A stretch of DNA of 64,000 nucleotides from Oscillospiraceae bacterium (GTDB lineage: Bacteria > Bacillota > Clostridia > Oscillospirales > Ruminococcaceae): NCBI GenBank assembly GCA_028720105.1, contig JAQYLI010000017.1, forward strand, positions 62,001 to 126,000, written 5' to 3'. The position numbers and the translations under genes are program-made. The notes under the pieces were generated by a model. The model made no database searches. It saw nothing but the letters and a program-made list of their open reading frames with translations, and was not told where the DNA came from. Positions within the stretch are counted from its first letter, which is position 1. The number at the start of each line of letters is the position of its first letter. Below are positions 41,858 through 50,120 of the stretch, one piece after another.

Positions 41858-42100
41858 ATGAAAAAGCTTATTGCATTTATGGCACTTGCCGCTGTTATGA
41901 CGGCGCTTACTGCCTGCGGCGGCGGAGAAACTTCTGTTGACAGAGCAGAAAAAGCTCTCGAAAGCGCACAGAATGCCATCGGCGAGGCTGCCGATACAAA
42001 GGCATCACAGCTTGCCGAGGCTGCTGTGGGGGGTATGGAGATTTCCGATGGAAATGCGGAAACAGAGCTGCCCGATGTTGATGAACTGATTGATGAATGA
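41858..42100 (+). CDS. Small lipoprotein, helical
   Basis: An 80-residue secreted protein with signal peptide MKKLIAFMALAAVMTALTAC (lipobox LTAC, Cys20), nearly the same as in the preceding lipoprotein. The mature part is only 60 residues: an Ala/Glu-rich helix (VDRAEKALESAQNAIGEAAD) and an acidic tail ending DVDELIDE. Function unknown; the size recalls small membrane-tethered helical lipoproteins. ATG follows CGGAGGTAAC. It lies 48 bases after its larger paralogue. Confidence 0.75.
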   Translation: MKKLIAFMALAAVMTALTACGGGETSVDRAEKALESAQNAIGEAADTKASQLAEAAVGGMEISDGNAETELPDVDELIDE

Positions 42101-42171
42101 AAAGGTTTGTGAAAGCTGCTGTGCTGCTTAACGCATAGTTTAAATGACCGATGAACCGAAAGGAAACTCAG

Positions 42172-43011
42172 ATGAATGACACATTGCGTGAATATCTCAG
42201 CTACGGCAGCTTTATCCTGCCCCTGATGAAATGCAGAAAAACTATCACACCCGACAGGGTACGATGGAAGGACAAGGACAGGTATTTTCTGTATTTTCCG
42301 TCCCCCTGCAAAAAAAGTGACACCCTTGTGATATACATACACGGCGGCGGCTGGAACAGCGGCTCTCCCTCGGATTTTCACTTTATCGGACAGAAAATTG
42401 CCAATGAGGGGTATGACTGCATTATGCCCGGCTATAGAAAGGCTTCCAAGGCTCATTTTGAGGAGATAGCCGATGATATTTTCAGCGGGTACAAAGAGAT
42501 AAAAAAATATCTTTCGGATAAAAAGCTCGGGTATTCAAAGACCGTTGTTATAGGCTCATCGGCAGGGTCACATCTTGGCGCACTGCTTTGCTATGACTCG
42601 GAGCGGCAGGAGAAATACGGTATTCCTGCCGATGAATTTGACGGATTTATCAGTCTTGCAGGTCCCTTATGCTTTGACCTGCCACAAACAGGCACTCTGA
42701 ATACTCTGGGAGCGAATATGTTTGGCAGCAGGGACAAGTCCGAATGGAAAAAGGGTGAGCCGATATCAAAGCTTAAAAATGGACAGAAAACCAAAGCAAT
42801 GCTCATTCAGAGCAGGCACGACGGCATTATCGGATTTGAACAGGCGGAGAAATTCAGAGGACGTGCTACGGAGCTTGGTATCCCTGCGGAGCTTTATGAG
42901 GTCACAGAAAAGCAGGATACCCATTCGGCATACAGCGCAGGGATTTTTTTATCGGAGCGAGAAAAATCTCCCACCCTTGACAGGGTGTTTGAATGGCTTG
43001 ACAATATGTAA
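42172..43011 (+). CDS. Alpha/beta hydrolase, esterase-like
   Basis: A 279-residue carboxylesterase-type enzyme (HSL/BD-FAE-like group) without signal peptide. The oxyanion motif YIHGGGWNSG is near 55-64, the nucleophile elbow VIGSSAGSHLG near 127-137 (Ser130 or Ser131), a later acid in SRHDGIIGFEQAEKF, and a histidine in KQDTHSAY near 255. It likely acts on small acyl or acetyl esters. ATG 42172 follows AAAGGAAACTCAG. The 23-base stretch up to and including the first codons is identical to that before the gene at 43049. Confidence 0.85.
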   Translation: MNDTLREYLSYGSFILPLMKCRKTITPDRVRWKDKDRYFLYFPSPCKKSDTLVIYIHGGGWNSGSPSDFHFIGQKIANEGYDCIMPGYRKASKAHFEEIADDIFSGYKEIKKYLSDKKLGYSKTVVIGSSAGSHLGALLCYDSERQEKYGIPADEFDGFISLAGPLCFDLPQTGTLNTLGANMFGSRDKSEWKKGEPISKLKNGQKTKAMLIQSRHDGIIGFEQAEKFRGRATELGIPAELYEVTEKQDTHSAYSAGIFLSEREKSPTLDRVFEWLDNM

Positions 43012-43048
43012 AAAGGCAGTTTTAAAGCAAAACCGAAAGGAAACTCAG

Positions 43049-43369
43049 ATGAACGATAATATCCGCAAACTGCTTGTCTCCTGCGGGTGGCAGATAACAT
43101 ATGATGAATTTAATATTGATTTTTCCCTTCCGTTTTTTCGGCAGACGGACAGGTTGAACGAAGATCTGCTTCAGGCTTCGTCAGGGAAGTTTATCATTGA
43201 TATGGGCTGGTATCCCGAGGGTGATCCCGCCGGAAAGCTCAGAGCCTTGCTGATAAAAAATCATAACTGGCTCGAACCTGTTTCAGAATTTGAAGATAAC
43301 AATGCTGCTATGCTTGAAGAGCATATCCGAAAGCTGATAAGCTATGCAGAGAGAGGAAGATCACAATGA
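43049..43369 (+). CDS. Small hypothetical protein
   Basis: A 106-residue soluble, acidic protein with aromatic residues (MNDNIRKLLVSCGWQITYDE). ATG 43049 is chosen because the ribosome-site block AACCGAAAGGAAACTCAG precedes it, exactly as for the upstream esterase. The same frame is open further upstream inside the esterase gene, but that part is only overlap. The fold cannot be judged. Its stop overlaps the start of the RNA methyltransferase gene (ATGA), so the two are translationally coupled. No family recognised. Confidence 0.75.
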   Translation: MNDNIRKLLVSCGWQITYDEFNIDFSLPFFRQTDRLNEDLLQASSGKFIIDMGWYPEGDPAGKLRALLIKNHNWLEPVSEFEDNNAAMLEEHIRKLISYAERGRSQ

Positions 43370-44532
43370 CCGAACAAGCAAAAAAGGACGGGCAGACAAA
43401 TTCCTGCCCCGTTTACAAAAAATGCAGCGGCTGCCAGCTTCGCAATATGACCTACGAGGAGCAGCTTAAATTTAAGCAGATAAAGGTGGACAGGCTTATG
43501 GGCAGGCTCTGCCGCCCCGACAGAATAATTGCCGCCGACAAACCCGAGGGCTACCGCTGCAAGGTGCAGGGAGCATTTGACTTCAAAAACGGCAAATGTG
43601 TCTCGGGAGTTTATCAGTCCTCAACGGGAGGAGTGGTGGCTGTTGACCGCTGCCCGATCAATGACGAAAGGGCGGACAAGATAATCAGGGCTGTAAGAAA
43701 AACGGCTTTAGGGCTTAAAATCCCCGTATGGTGCAGCTTTAACGGCAAGGGTTTTCTCCGCCACGTGCTTGTGAGAATTGCAAGGAACACGGGGGAAATT
43801 ATGGCAATTATTGTGGGAACTTCGGAGAATTTCCCCTCAAAAGCCGCATTTGTAAAAAGCCTTACAGAGAAATTCCCCGAGATAACCACCCTTATTTTCT
43901 CCGTGAACCGCTCGGACAAAATGAACCTGGGAGACAGGTGTGAGGTGCTTTTCGGAAAGGGATATATTGAGGATATCATCTGCGGCAAGCGTATAAGGAT
44001 ATCCCCAAAGTCCTTTGCACAGGTAAATCCCGCGCAGGCTGAGAAGCTTTACGAGCTTGCTGTCCGCTCCGCAAAGCTTACGGGTAAGGAAACGGTCATT
44101 GACGCATACTGCGGCATAGGCGCAATGAGCCTTATGGCGGCTGACAAGGCAAAAAAAGTCTACGGCTGCGAGATAAACAAATCTGCGGTAAATGACGCTG
44201 TGATTAACGCAAAGCTGAATGGCACGGAAAATGCGGAGTTTATCTGCTCGGACAGCGGAAAATTCCTTGAGGAATTCAACGAGGAAGGTCTGAAAGCAGA
44301 TGTCGTTATCCTCGACCCTGCAAGAGCAGGCTGCGACAGGAAATTTCTTTCGGAGCTGACGAAAGCCTCTCCCGACCGTATCGTTTACGTTTCCTGCGAG
44401 CCCGAGACACAGGCGAGAGATGTTTTCTTCCTGATAAAAAACGGGTACAAGCTTAAAAAGCTTATGCCGGTGGATATGTTTCCCTTTACAAATCACGTTG
44501 AGTGTATTTCGGTACTTAAAAAGGTCAACTAA
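43366..44532 (+). CDS. RNA m5U methyltransferase, RlmD/TrmA family
   Basis: A 388-residue SAM-dependent enzyme methylating uracil C5 in 23S rRNA or tRNA. The N-terminal Fe-S motif has Cys14, Cys20 and Cys23 (CPVYKKCSGCQ) plus a fourth cysteine in VDRCPIND. The SAM-binding domain has VIDAYCGIGAMSLMAADKAK near 245, GCEINKSAVNDAV, and the catalytic region DPARAGCDRKFLSEL with the nucleophile motif VYVSCEPETQARD near 350. It lacks the N-terminal TRAM domain of RlmD/RlmCD and is shorter than they are. Which uracil is modified is not clear. It overlaps the gene before it by four bases. Confidence 0.9.
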   Translation: MTEQAKKDGQTNSCPVYKKCSGCQLRNMTYEEQLKFKQIKVDRLMGRLCRPDRIIAADKPEGYRCKVQGAFDFKNGKCVSGVYQSSTGGVVAVDRCPINDERADKIIRAVRKTALGLKIPVWCSFNGKGFLRHVLVRIARNTGEIMAIIVGTSENFPSKAAFVKSLTEKFPEITTLIFSVNRSDKMNLGDRCEVLFGKGYIEDIICGKRIRISPKSFAQVNPAQAEKLYELAVRSAKLTGKETVIDAYCGIGAMSLMAADKAKKVYGCEINKSAVNDAVINAKLNGTENAEFICSDSGKFLEEFNEEGLKADVVILDPARAGCDRKFLSELTKASPDRIVYVSCEPETQARDVFFLIKNGYKLKKLMPVDMFPFTNHVECISVLKKVN

Positions 44533-44549
44533 AAAAATGGAGAAAGCTT

Positions 44550-45080
44550 ATGGATAAACTCATTTTGCTCCGACCTTCCGAAAAATATGCAGAGCAGATC
44601 ATGGAATATAAACGTGAAATGCAGGAAAACGGCGACAGCTTTGACGGCTGTGCAGGGCTTGAGGAAGTCGGTTCCTTTTCGGAATGGGCAGATTTTGAAA
44701 ACAGATTAAAGAGAAAATACGGGGACGGCTATGTTCCGTCAGAGGTTTTTCTTGCAGTGCGAGAAGATGATGATAAGCTTGTTGGAATGATCGACTACAG
44801 GCACCCTCTTTCAGATTTTCTGCTTAAATACGGCGGAAATATCGGGTACAGCGTTTTGCCCTCGGAACGCAGAAAGGGCTATGCAAAGGAAATGCTGAAG
44901 CTGCTCCTGCCCATATGCAGGGAGTTCGGAGACAGCAAGGTGCTGTTAGCCTGTGACAAGGAAAACCTTGCTTCAAAACGAACCATAGAAGCAAACGGCG
45001 GCATTTTGGAAAACGAAGTGCCCGATGATGTGAATTTAACAAAAAGCGGAATTATTCTGCGGTATTGGATAAATTGTTAA
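44550..45080 (+). CDS. GNAT acetyltransferase
   Basis: A 176-residue acetyltransferase of the RimJ/RimL-like type. The acetyl-CoA loop is YSVLPSERRKGYAKEMLKLL (about 92-111) and the end has EANGGILENEVPDD, as in the small GNAT proteins often named after YjaB or YitI. The N-terminal part (LRPSEKYAEQIMEYKREMQE) is the substrate-binding region; substrate unknown. ATG 44550 follows GGAGAAAGC. It lies 17 bases after the methyltransferase gene, in a long plus-strand run. Confidence 0.85.
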   Translation: MDKLILLRPSEKYAEQIMEYKREMQENGDSFDGCAGLEEVGSFSEWADFENRLKRKYGDGYVPSEVFLAVREDDDKLVGMIDYRHPLSDFLLKYGGNIGYSVLPSERRKGYAKEMLKLLLPICREFGDSKVLLACDKENLASKRTIEANGGILENEVPDDVNLTKSGIILRYWINC

Positions 45081-45093
45081 AGGGGATTTGAAT

Positions 45094-45207
45094 ATGTCCG
45101 AAAAACATCTTTTTCACGTCCGCAAGCGTACCCTGCTTGCGGTAGTGATGCTCGCAGGATATCCGAATATGGAAAACAAGCCAAACAAAACCGCCGCAGA
45201 GGTCTGA
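45094..45207 (+). CDS. Possible 37-residue peptide
   Basis: A short frame, ATG 45094 to TGA 45207, with a good ribosome site (AAAGGGG, 8 bases upstream). The product is MSEKHLFHVRKRTLLAVVML followed by 17 more residues; one short hydrophobic stretch lies in the middle. It ends 4 bases before the DUF5131 gene, whose own ribosome site (GAGG) lies inside it, so it may serve translational coupling. It could also be a decayed gene start. No family recognised. Confidence 0.4.
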   Translation: MSEKHLFHVRKRTLLAVVMLAGYPNMENKPNKTAAEV

Positions 45208-45211
45208 GTAA

Positions 45212-46033
45212 ATGGAAAACAAAAAATCAATTTACGCCGACTGGAACCCCTGGCACGGCTGTACAAAAATAAGCCCCGGGTGCAGATACTGCTATGTCTA
45301 CAGGCAGGACGAGATGTACGGAAGCCGTGACGCAAGCAGTCTCTGCCGAAAGACAAAGGCATTTGACCTGCCTATACAGAAAAAGCGTGACGGCAGCTAT
45401 AAGATACCCCCACACAAAATAATCTTCACCTGCTTCACCTCGGATTTTCTCCTGTCGGATGCCGACGAATGGAGAGACGATTGCTGGAAAATGATAAAAG
45501 AGCGAAGCGACTGTTACTTTTATTTTTTCACCAAGCGCATAGACCGCCTTGAAAAATGTCTCCCACCCGACTGGGGCGATGGCTATGACAATGTTATCAT
45601 AGGCTGCACCGTGGAAAATCAGGACAGAGCGGATTTCAGGCTGCCCATATTTCTCTCCCTGCCCATAAAGCACCGCTCGATAATAGTCTCACCCATTCTT
45701 GAAGAAATTCACATTTCGGAATATCTTGACGAGCGAATTGAAGAGGTGTCCGTTGGCGGCGAGTCGGGTCAATATGCCCGCCCCTGTCACTATGAATGGA
45801 TACTTGATCTGCGGTGTGAATGCGTGGAGAAAAACATTCCCTTTTATTTTCATCAGACGGGAGCAAGATTTGTAAAGGACGGAAAAATGTATTTTATAAA
45901 GCGGAAATATCAGGGAAGTCAGGCAAGAAAAGCAGGTATAGATTTTCGCATAGGAAACCGCTTTATCCCCGATACAGCGGAATATAACGTGGATAAAGAC
46001 GAGGATATACAGCTTAAAATTGAAGGGATATGA
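45212..46033 (+). CDS. DUF5131 family protein (phage Gp37/Gp68-like)
   Basis: A 273-residue protein of the DUF5131 family, found in phages and bacteria and related to radical-SAM enzymes by its cysteine motif. YADWNPWHGCTKISPGCRYC contains Cys17, Cys24 and Cys27 (C-x6-C-x2-C), with the family's WNPWxGC signature. Further blocks are FTSDFLLSDADEWRDDCWKMI, FTKRIDRLEK, GCTVENQ, SVGGESG near 178 and FHQTGARF. Its reaction is unknown; an iron-sulfur cluster is likely. The neighbours are housekeeping genes, not phage genes. ATG 45212 follows GAGGTCTGAGTAA. Confidence 0.88.
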   Translation: MENKKSIYADWNPWHGCTKISPGCRYCYVYRQDEMYGSRDASSLCRKTKAFDLPIQKKRDGSYKIPPHKIIFTCFTSDFLLSDADEWRDDCWKMIKERSDCYFYFFTKRIDRLEKCLPPDWGDGYDNVIIGCTVENQDRADFRLPIFLSLPIKHRSIIVSPILEEIHISEYLDERIEEVSVGGESGQYARPCHYEWILDLRCECVEKNIPFYFHQTGARFVKDGKMYFIKRKYQGSQARKAGIDFRIGNRFIPDTAEYNVDKDEDIQLKIEGI

Positions 46034-46039
46034 AAGGTC

Positions 46040-46918
46040 TTGGAAAAACTTAAAATAGCACTTCTGCAATTACTTCCGACAGAAAGTGCCGATGATAATC
46101 TGAAAAAGGGAATAAACGCCTGCCGCAAAGCAAGATCAATGGGAGCGGACATTGCCCTGTTCCCCGAAATGTGGAGCTGCGGATATGATATCCCCGAGGA
46201 TATTACGGTATTAAAAAGCAAGGCTGTTTCAGCCGACGGAGATTTTGTAAGCACATTCAAAAACCTTGCCAAAGAGCTTAAAATGGCAATAGCGGTAACA
46301 TTTCTTGAGAAGCACGACCCATTCCCCCGAAACACCGTCAGCCTTTTTGATATGAACGGAAAACTCGTGTACAGCTATGCAAAGGTGCATACCTGTGATT
46401 TCGGAGATGAAGCAAGGCTTTCCCCGGGAGATGATTTTTACGTAAATGACCTTGAAACGGAAAAAAGAACGGTAAAGGTGGGCTCAATGATATGCTACGA
46501 CAGAGAATTTCCCGAAAGCGCAAGAATACTTATGCTAAAGGGAGCGGAGCTGATACTCGTTCCCAATGCCTGCCCGATGGAATTAAACAGGCTATCCCAG
46601 CTTCGGGGCAGAGCCTATGAAAATATGCTTGCCATCGCCACCTGCAATTATCCCGCGCCAAAGCCCGACTGCAACGGTCATTCAACCCTTTTTGACGGGG
46701 TTGTCTATCTTCCCGAGCTGCCCTCTTCACGTGACACCTGCGTGCTTGAAGCAAACGAAAACGAGGGTATTTTCATTGCGGAGCTTGACCTTGGAATGCT
46801 CAGAGAATACCGTGAAAATGAAGTTCACGGCAATGCCTACAGGCGACCCGAAAAATATTCCCTGCTTTTGTCGGAGGAAATAAAATATCCCTTTGTCAGA
46901 GATGACAGAAGGAACTGA
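46040..46918 (+). CDS. Carbon-nitrogen hydrolase (nitrilase superfamily)
   Basis: A 292-residue amidase of the nitrilase superfamily. The catalytic triad is Glu43 (ALFPEMWSCGYD), Lys115 (YAKVHTCDF) and Cys152 (MICYDREFPES). It hydrolyses a small amide such as an omega-amidic acid or N-carbamoyl compound; the exact one is unknown. The start is taken as TTG at 46040, with AAAGG only a few bases before it; no in-frame ATG exists near the conserved N-terminal strand (KIALLQLLP), so a TTG start is the best choice. It starts 6 bases after the DUF5131 stop. Confidence 0.88.
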   Translation: MEKLKIALLQLLPTESADDNLKKGINACRKARSMGADIALFPEMWSCGYDIPEDITVLKSKAVSADGDFVSTFKNLAKELKMAIAVTFLEKHDPFPRNTVSLFDMNGKLVYSYAKVHTCDFGDEARLSPGDDFYVNDLETEKRTVKVGSMICYDREFPESARILMLKGAELILVPNACPMELNRLSQLRGRAYENMLAIATCNYPAPKPDCNGHSTLFDGVVYLPELPSSRDTCVLEANENEGIFIAELDLGMLREYRENEVHGNAYRRPEKYSLLLSEEIKYPFVRDDRRN

Positions 46919-46940
46919 AATACCGAAAGGACACCGAAAA

Positions 46941-47129
46941 ATGGAGTCAAAAAATCAGACCAACTGCGATACCTGCGTCAATTACGTATATGACGAGGAC
47001 TACGACTGCTACACCTGCCTTGTAAATCTTGACGAGGACGAGATGTACCGCTTTATGAACGGCACAAACTACTCCTGCCCCTATTACCGCCTTGACGATG
47101 AATACGGCGTTGTCAAGCATCAGATGTAA
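46941..47129 (+). CDS. DUF6472-like small cysteine-rich protein
   Basis: A 62-residue acidic protein with six cysteines: NCDTCVNY near 8, DCYTCLVNLDEDEMYRF near 23, and CPYYRLDDEYGVVKHQM at the end. The CxxC pairs suggest a small zinc- or iron-binding fold. It resembles DUF6472 proteins, which I recall from Ruminococcus and relatives; function unknown. ATG 46941 follows AAAGGACACCGAAAA; in-frame codons up to 46893 overlap the amidase gene and lack a site. sfsA begins four bases after its stop. Confidence 0.78.
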   Translation: MESKNQTNCDTCVNYVYDEDYDCYTCLVNLDEDEMYRFMNGTNYSCPYYRLDDEYGVVKHQM

Positions 47130-47132
47130 GGA

Positions 47133-47819
47133 GTGATACCCATAAAATACGGAGAAACGGCGGAAGGAAAATTCATCTCCCGTCCCAACAGATTTATCGC
47201 GAAAGTAGAAGTAAACGGAAAAGAGGAGACCGTCCACGTAAAGAACACAGGACGCTGTAAAGAGCTTCTCGTCCCCGAAGCAAGGGTAATACTTGAGAAA
47301 GCACCCATAGGCTCACCCCGAAAGACCGCCTATGACCTCATTGCCGTCTACAAAAACGGTATGCTCATAAATATGGACAGCCAAAGCCCCAATAAAGCCG
47401 CAATGGAATTTATCCCGAAGCTCTTTGAGGGAGTCACATATATCCGCCCCGAAACGACCTACGGCAGCTCCCGTTTTGACTTTTATATCGAAGCGGGCGA
47501 GCGTAAAATGTTTATGGAGGTCAAGGGCTGCACACTTGAGGACTACGGCGTCTGCCGCTTTCCCGATGCACCCACCCAGCGAGGAGTAAAGCACGTAAAC
47601 GAGCTGATAAAAGCCGCAAAAGAGGGCTATGAAGCCTATATCCTCTTTGTGATACAGATGGAAAGGGCAAAATATTTTACCCCGAACCGTGAAACTCACC
47701 CCGAGTTTGCCGAGGCTCTGAAAAAGGCTGCCGAAAATGGGGTAAAAATTCTTGCATACACCTGCACCGTCACCCCCGACAGTATGGTGATAGACAAGCC
47801 ATGCAAGGTTATTATTTAA
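47133..47819 (+). CDS. sfsA: DNA/RNA nuclease SfsA
   Basis: A 228-residue SfsA protein, first linked to sugar-fermentation control in E. coli and later assigned nuclease activity. It has the family blocks GKFISRPNRFIAKVEVNGK, HVKNTGRCKELLVPEARV, SRFDFYIE, FMEVKGCTLE, GVCRFPDAPTQRGVKHVNEL and LFVIQM. The start is unclear: GTG at 47133 directly abuts the AAGGA site, whereas ATA at 47142 sits 8 bases after AAGGAG. GTG is listed here. It lies in a packed run between DUF6472 and rsmA (10-base gap). Confidence 0.93.
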   Translation: MIPIKYGETAEGKFISRPNRFIAKVEVNGKEETVHVKNTGRCKELLVPEARVILEKAPIGSPRKTAYDLIAVYKNGMLINMDSQSPNKAAMEFIPKLFEGVTYIRPETTYGSSRFDFYIEAGERKMFMEVKGCTLEDYGVCRFPDAPTQRGVKHVNELIKAAKEGYEAYILFVIQMERAKYFTPNRETHPEFAEALKKAAENGVKILAYTCTVTPDSMVIDKPCKVII

Positions 47820-47829
47820 GGAGAACTTA

Positions 47830-48690
47830 ATGGAAAATCTCACAAACATAAACGTAATAAAGGATATATTCGAGCGCCACGGCTTCACCTTTTCAAAAGC
47901 TTTGGGGCAGAATTTCATCATAAATCCTGCCATATGCCCGAAGATAGCCGAAATGGGAAATGCCCAAAAAGGCTTTGGCATAATCGAGATAGGCACAGGC
48001 GTGGGAGTGCTAACAAACGAGCTTGCCAAGCGTGCGGATAAGGTGGTGGCGGTGGAGATAGACACCCGACTTATCCCCATTTTGGAGGAAACTCTTTCGG
48101 AATACGACAACGTGACCGTCATAAACGCCGATGTTATGAAAACCGACCTCAAAGCGGTCATAGAGGAGCATTTTAATGGACTCGATGTGGCAGTCTGCGC
48201 CAATCTCCCTTATTACATCACCTCGCCCATCATAATGTACCTCCTTGAAAGCCGCCTGCCCATAAAGTCTATAACGGTAATGGTGCAGAAAGAAGCAGGG
48301 GTGCGCCTGTGTGCAAAGCCCGGCAGCAGGGAATGCGGTGCGGTGACAGCGGCGGTTCATTACTATGCCGAGCCGAAGCTGCTTTTTAATGTTTCAAGGG
48401 GCAGCTTTATGCCTGCGCCCAATGTTGATTCCTGCGTGATACGCCTTGATATAAGGGAAACTCCACCCGTTTCGGTGGCGGACGAAAAATACTTTTTCCG
48501 TATGGTAAGAGGGGCATTTTCCCAGAGAAGGAAAAACCTTGCAAACTCCCTTTCTTCCTCAATGGCAATTCCCAAATCCGATGTGATAAACGCAATTAGA
48601 GCCGCAGGACTTTCGGAAAATATCCGCCCCGAGCAGCTTACCTTACAACAGTTTGCGGACGTGGCAGAACAGCTTTCCGCACTAATATAA
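47830..48690 (+). CDS. rsmA: 16S rRNA (adenine1518-N6/adenine1519-N6)-dimethyltransferase
   Basis: A 286-residue enzyme (KsgA) that dimethylates two adjacent adenines in the 3' hairpin of 16S rRNA during 30S assembly. SAM motif IIEIGTGVGVLTNELAKRA near 55, catalytic NLPYYITSPIIM (NLPY, near 123), VQKEAGVRLCAKPGSREC and the C-terminal MVRGAFSQRRKNLANSL. ATG 47830 follows TTAAGGAGAAC. It is co-directional with sfsA, as often seen in Firmicutes. Confidence 0.96.
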   Translation: MENLTNINVIKDIFERHGFTFSKALGQNFIINPAICPKIAEMGNAQKGFGIIEIGTGVGVLTNELAKRADKVVAVEIDTRLIPILEETLSEYDNVTVINADVMKTDLKAVIEEHFNGLDVAVCANLPYYITSPIIMYLLESRLPIKSITVMVQKEAGVRLCAKPGSRECGAVTAAVHYYAEPKLLFNVSRGSFMPAPNVDSCVIRLDIRETPPVSVADEKYFFRMVRGAFSQRRKNLANSLSSSMAIPKSDVINAIRAAGLSENIRPEQLTLQQFADVAEQLSALI

Positions 48691-48709
48691 TATAATGGAG
48701 ATGTTATAA

Positions 48710-50107
48710 ATGAAAAGAATACTGTCCATTATCCTTGCCGCAGTGATATCCCTCCCCCTGCTCTGCACAAGCGTGTCAGCCGAAAGCGGAACAATGGCTT
48801 TCCCCATAGCTCCCGAGACCGCCGCAGTGCCCAATCCCCACAAAGGCTGGGTGGAGTATGTCTATGACCCAAGCTGGTTTGACGACCCCGTTTACGGCAT
48901 AAAAAACGCCCCCGCATGGGCTATGATATCCGTAGTCTATTCCCGCTTCAACTGGAAAGATATTGAGACCTCAGAGGGCGTTTATGACTGGTCTCGGATA
49001 GATAAAATGGCAGAGCTATGCGACAAATACGGCAAGACCTTTGCATTCAGCATTGTCCCCGCCGATTCAGGCTCAGATGCCCCCGACGGGCTTGTGCCTC
49101 AGTATGTCTATGACAATGGCTGCAAATACACAACCGCCGCCGCCACATCATTCTACAGCGATGACAGCACTCAGCGCACACCCGTCTGGAGCGACAAGCA
49201 TTACTATACCGCCGCAATGAGCCTTGCAAAAGCCATTGCCGAGCGCTATGACGGCGACAGCCGCATAGAATTTATCGATATCCGTACCTACGGCAACTGG
49301 GGCGAGTGGCACACCTACGGTCTTGATGGCAGCAAAATGCCCTCGGAGGATATGCAGAAAAAGTGTCTCAAGGAATGGTCGGAGCTTTTTCACAGCACAC
49401 AGCTGGTTCTCCCTGTCAACAATGATAAGCCAACCCCCGTTTCCGAATACGCCGTGTCCCTGGGCATAACACTCCGCCGTGACGGACTTGTGGGGCTTAT
49501 CGGTCACGAAAAAGCCCTTCTCCCCGCAGCGGAAAACAACCTCCCCACCGTTGGCGAAATGTGCTATGGCTATTCCTATCAGCGTGATGACGGAAGCTGG
49601 ACTGACAAGGCGCTCATCGACTCGGTTGAGGTGGGAAAACTCACATATATGGCGCTTGGGGGCTCAATGTATGACGGCTCCGCTCTTTACAGCGACAAAA
49701 AGGAGCTTGTAGAACGGCTCAGTAATGAAATGGGTTACAATCTTACTGTAACCGCCGCATCTCTCACCCGAAACGAGAGCAAAACCACAATAAAAGTTAA
49801 GATAAAAAACACAGGAAATGCCCCTGCATATTTCCCTATGGAGCTGAAATTTGCCGTCACCGATCAAAACGGCAGGGTCATAAAGATCCTGCCCAAAAGC
49901 TTTAAAATTGACAGCGGAGCATTCGGCTCAGGCAAAACAAAAACTATCTCATTCACCCTTGACAGCAGCCTTCTCCCCAAAGGAAAGCACCTTGCCGTGG
50001 GCGCATTTGAGGACAGCTATGAAAAGGGCAGCACCCCCAATATCCGCTTTGCAAACAAGCACACCGCAGACAATAATTATCTTCTGCTCGGAAAAATAAG
50101 CAAGTGA
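48710..50107 (+). CDS. Secreted DUF4832 protein, glycosidase-like barrel
   Basis: A 465-residue exported protein. Signal peptide MKRILSIILAAVISLPLLCT ending near ...SAESG. Residues about 40-330 look like a TIM barrel of the GH42/DUF4832-DUF4874 group: NPHKGWVEYVYDP, SVVYSRFNWKDIETSEGVYDWS (the loop seen in GH5/GH42 enzymes), IDIRTYGNWGEWHTYG (acid-type Glu near 200) and GEMCYGYS. Residues about 345-465 form an Ig-like beta domain (IKVKIKNTGNAPAYFP). It probably binds or cleaves a plant or host glycan outside the cell; no activity is proven for the family. The next gene starts 13 bases on. Confidence 0.82.
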   Translation: MKRILSIILAAVISLPLLCTSVSAESGTMAFPIAPETAAVPNPHKGWVEYVYDPSWFDDPVYGIKNAPAWAMISVVYSRFNWKDIETSEGVYDWSRIDKMAELCDKYGKTFAFSIVPADSGSDAPDGLVPQYVYDNGCKYTTAAATSFYSDDSTQRTPVWSDKHYYTAAMSLAKAIAERYDGDSRIEFIDIRTYGNWGEWHTYGLDGSKMPSEDMQKKCLKEWSELFHSTQLVLPVNNDKPTPVSEYAVSLGITLRRDGLVGLIGHEKALLPAAENNLPTVGEMCYGYSYQRDDGSWTDKALIDSVEVGKLTYMALGGSMYDGSALYSDKKELVERLSNEMGYNLTVTAASLTRNESKTTIKVKIKNTGNAPAYFPMELKFAVTDQNGRVIKILPKSFKIDSGAFGSGKTKTISFTLDSSLLPKGKHLAVGAFEDSYEKGSTPNIRFANKHTADNNYLLLGKISK

Positions 50108-50120
50108 AAGGAACACTATT

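Noticed and set aside
45212-46033. Prophage remnant because of a Gp37/Gp68-like gene
   Set aside because: No integrase, structural or lysis genes are near; the neighbours are housekeeping genes in a normal run.
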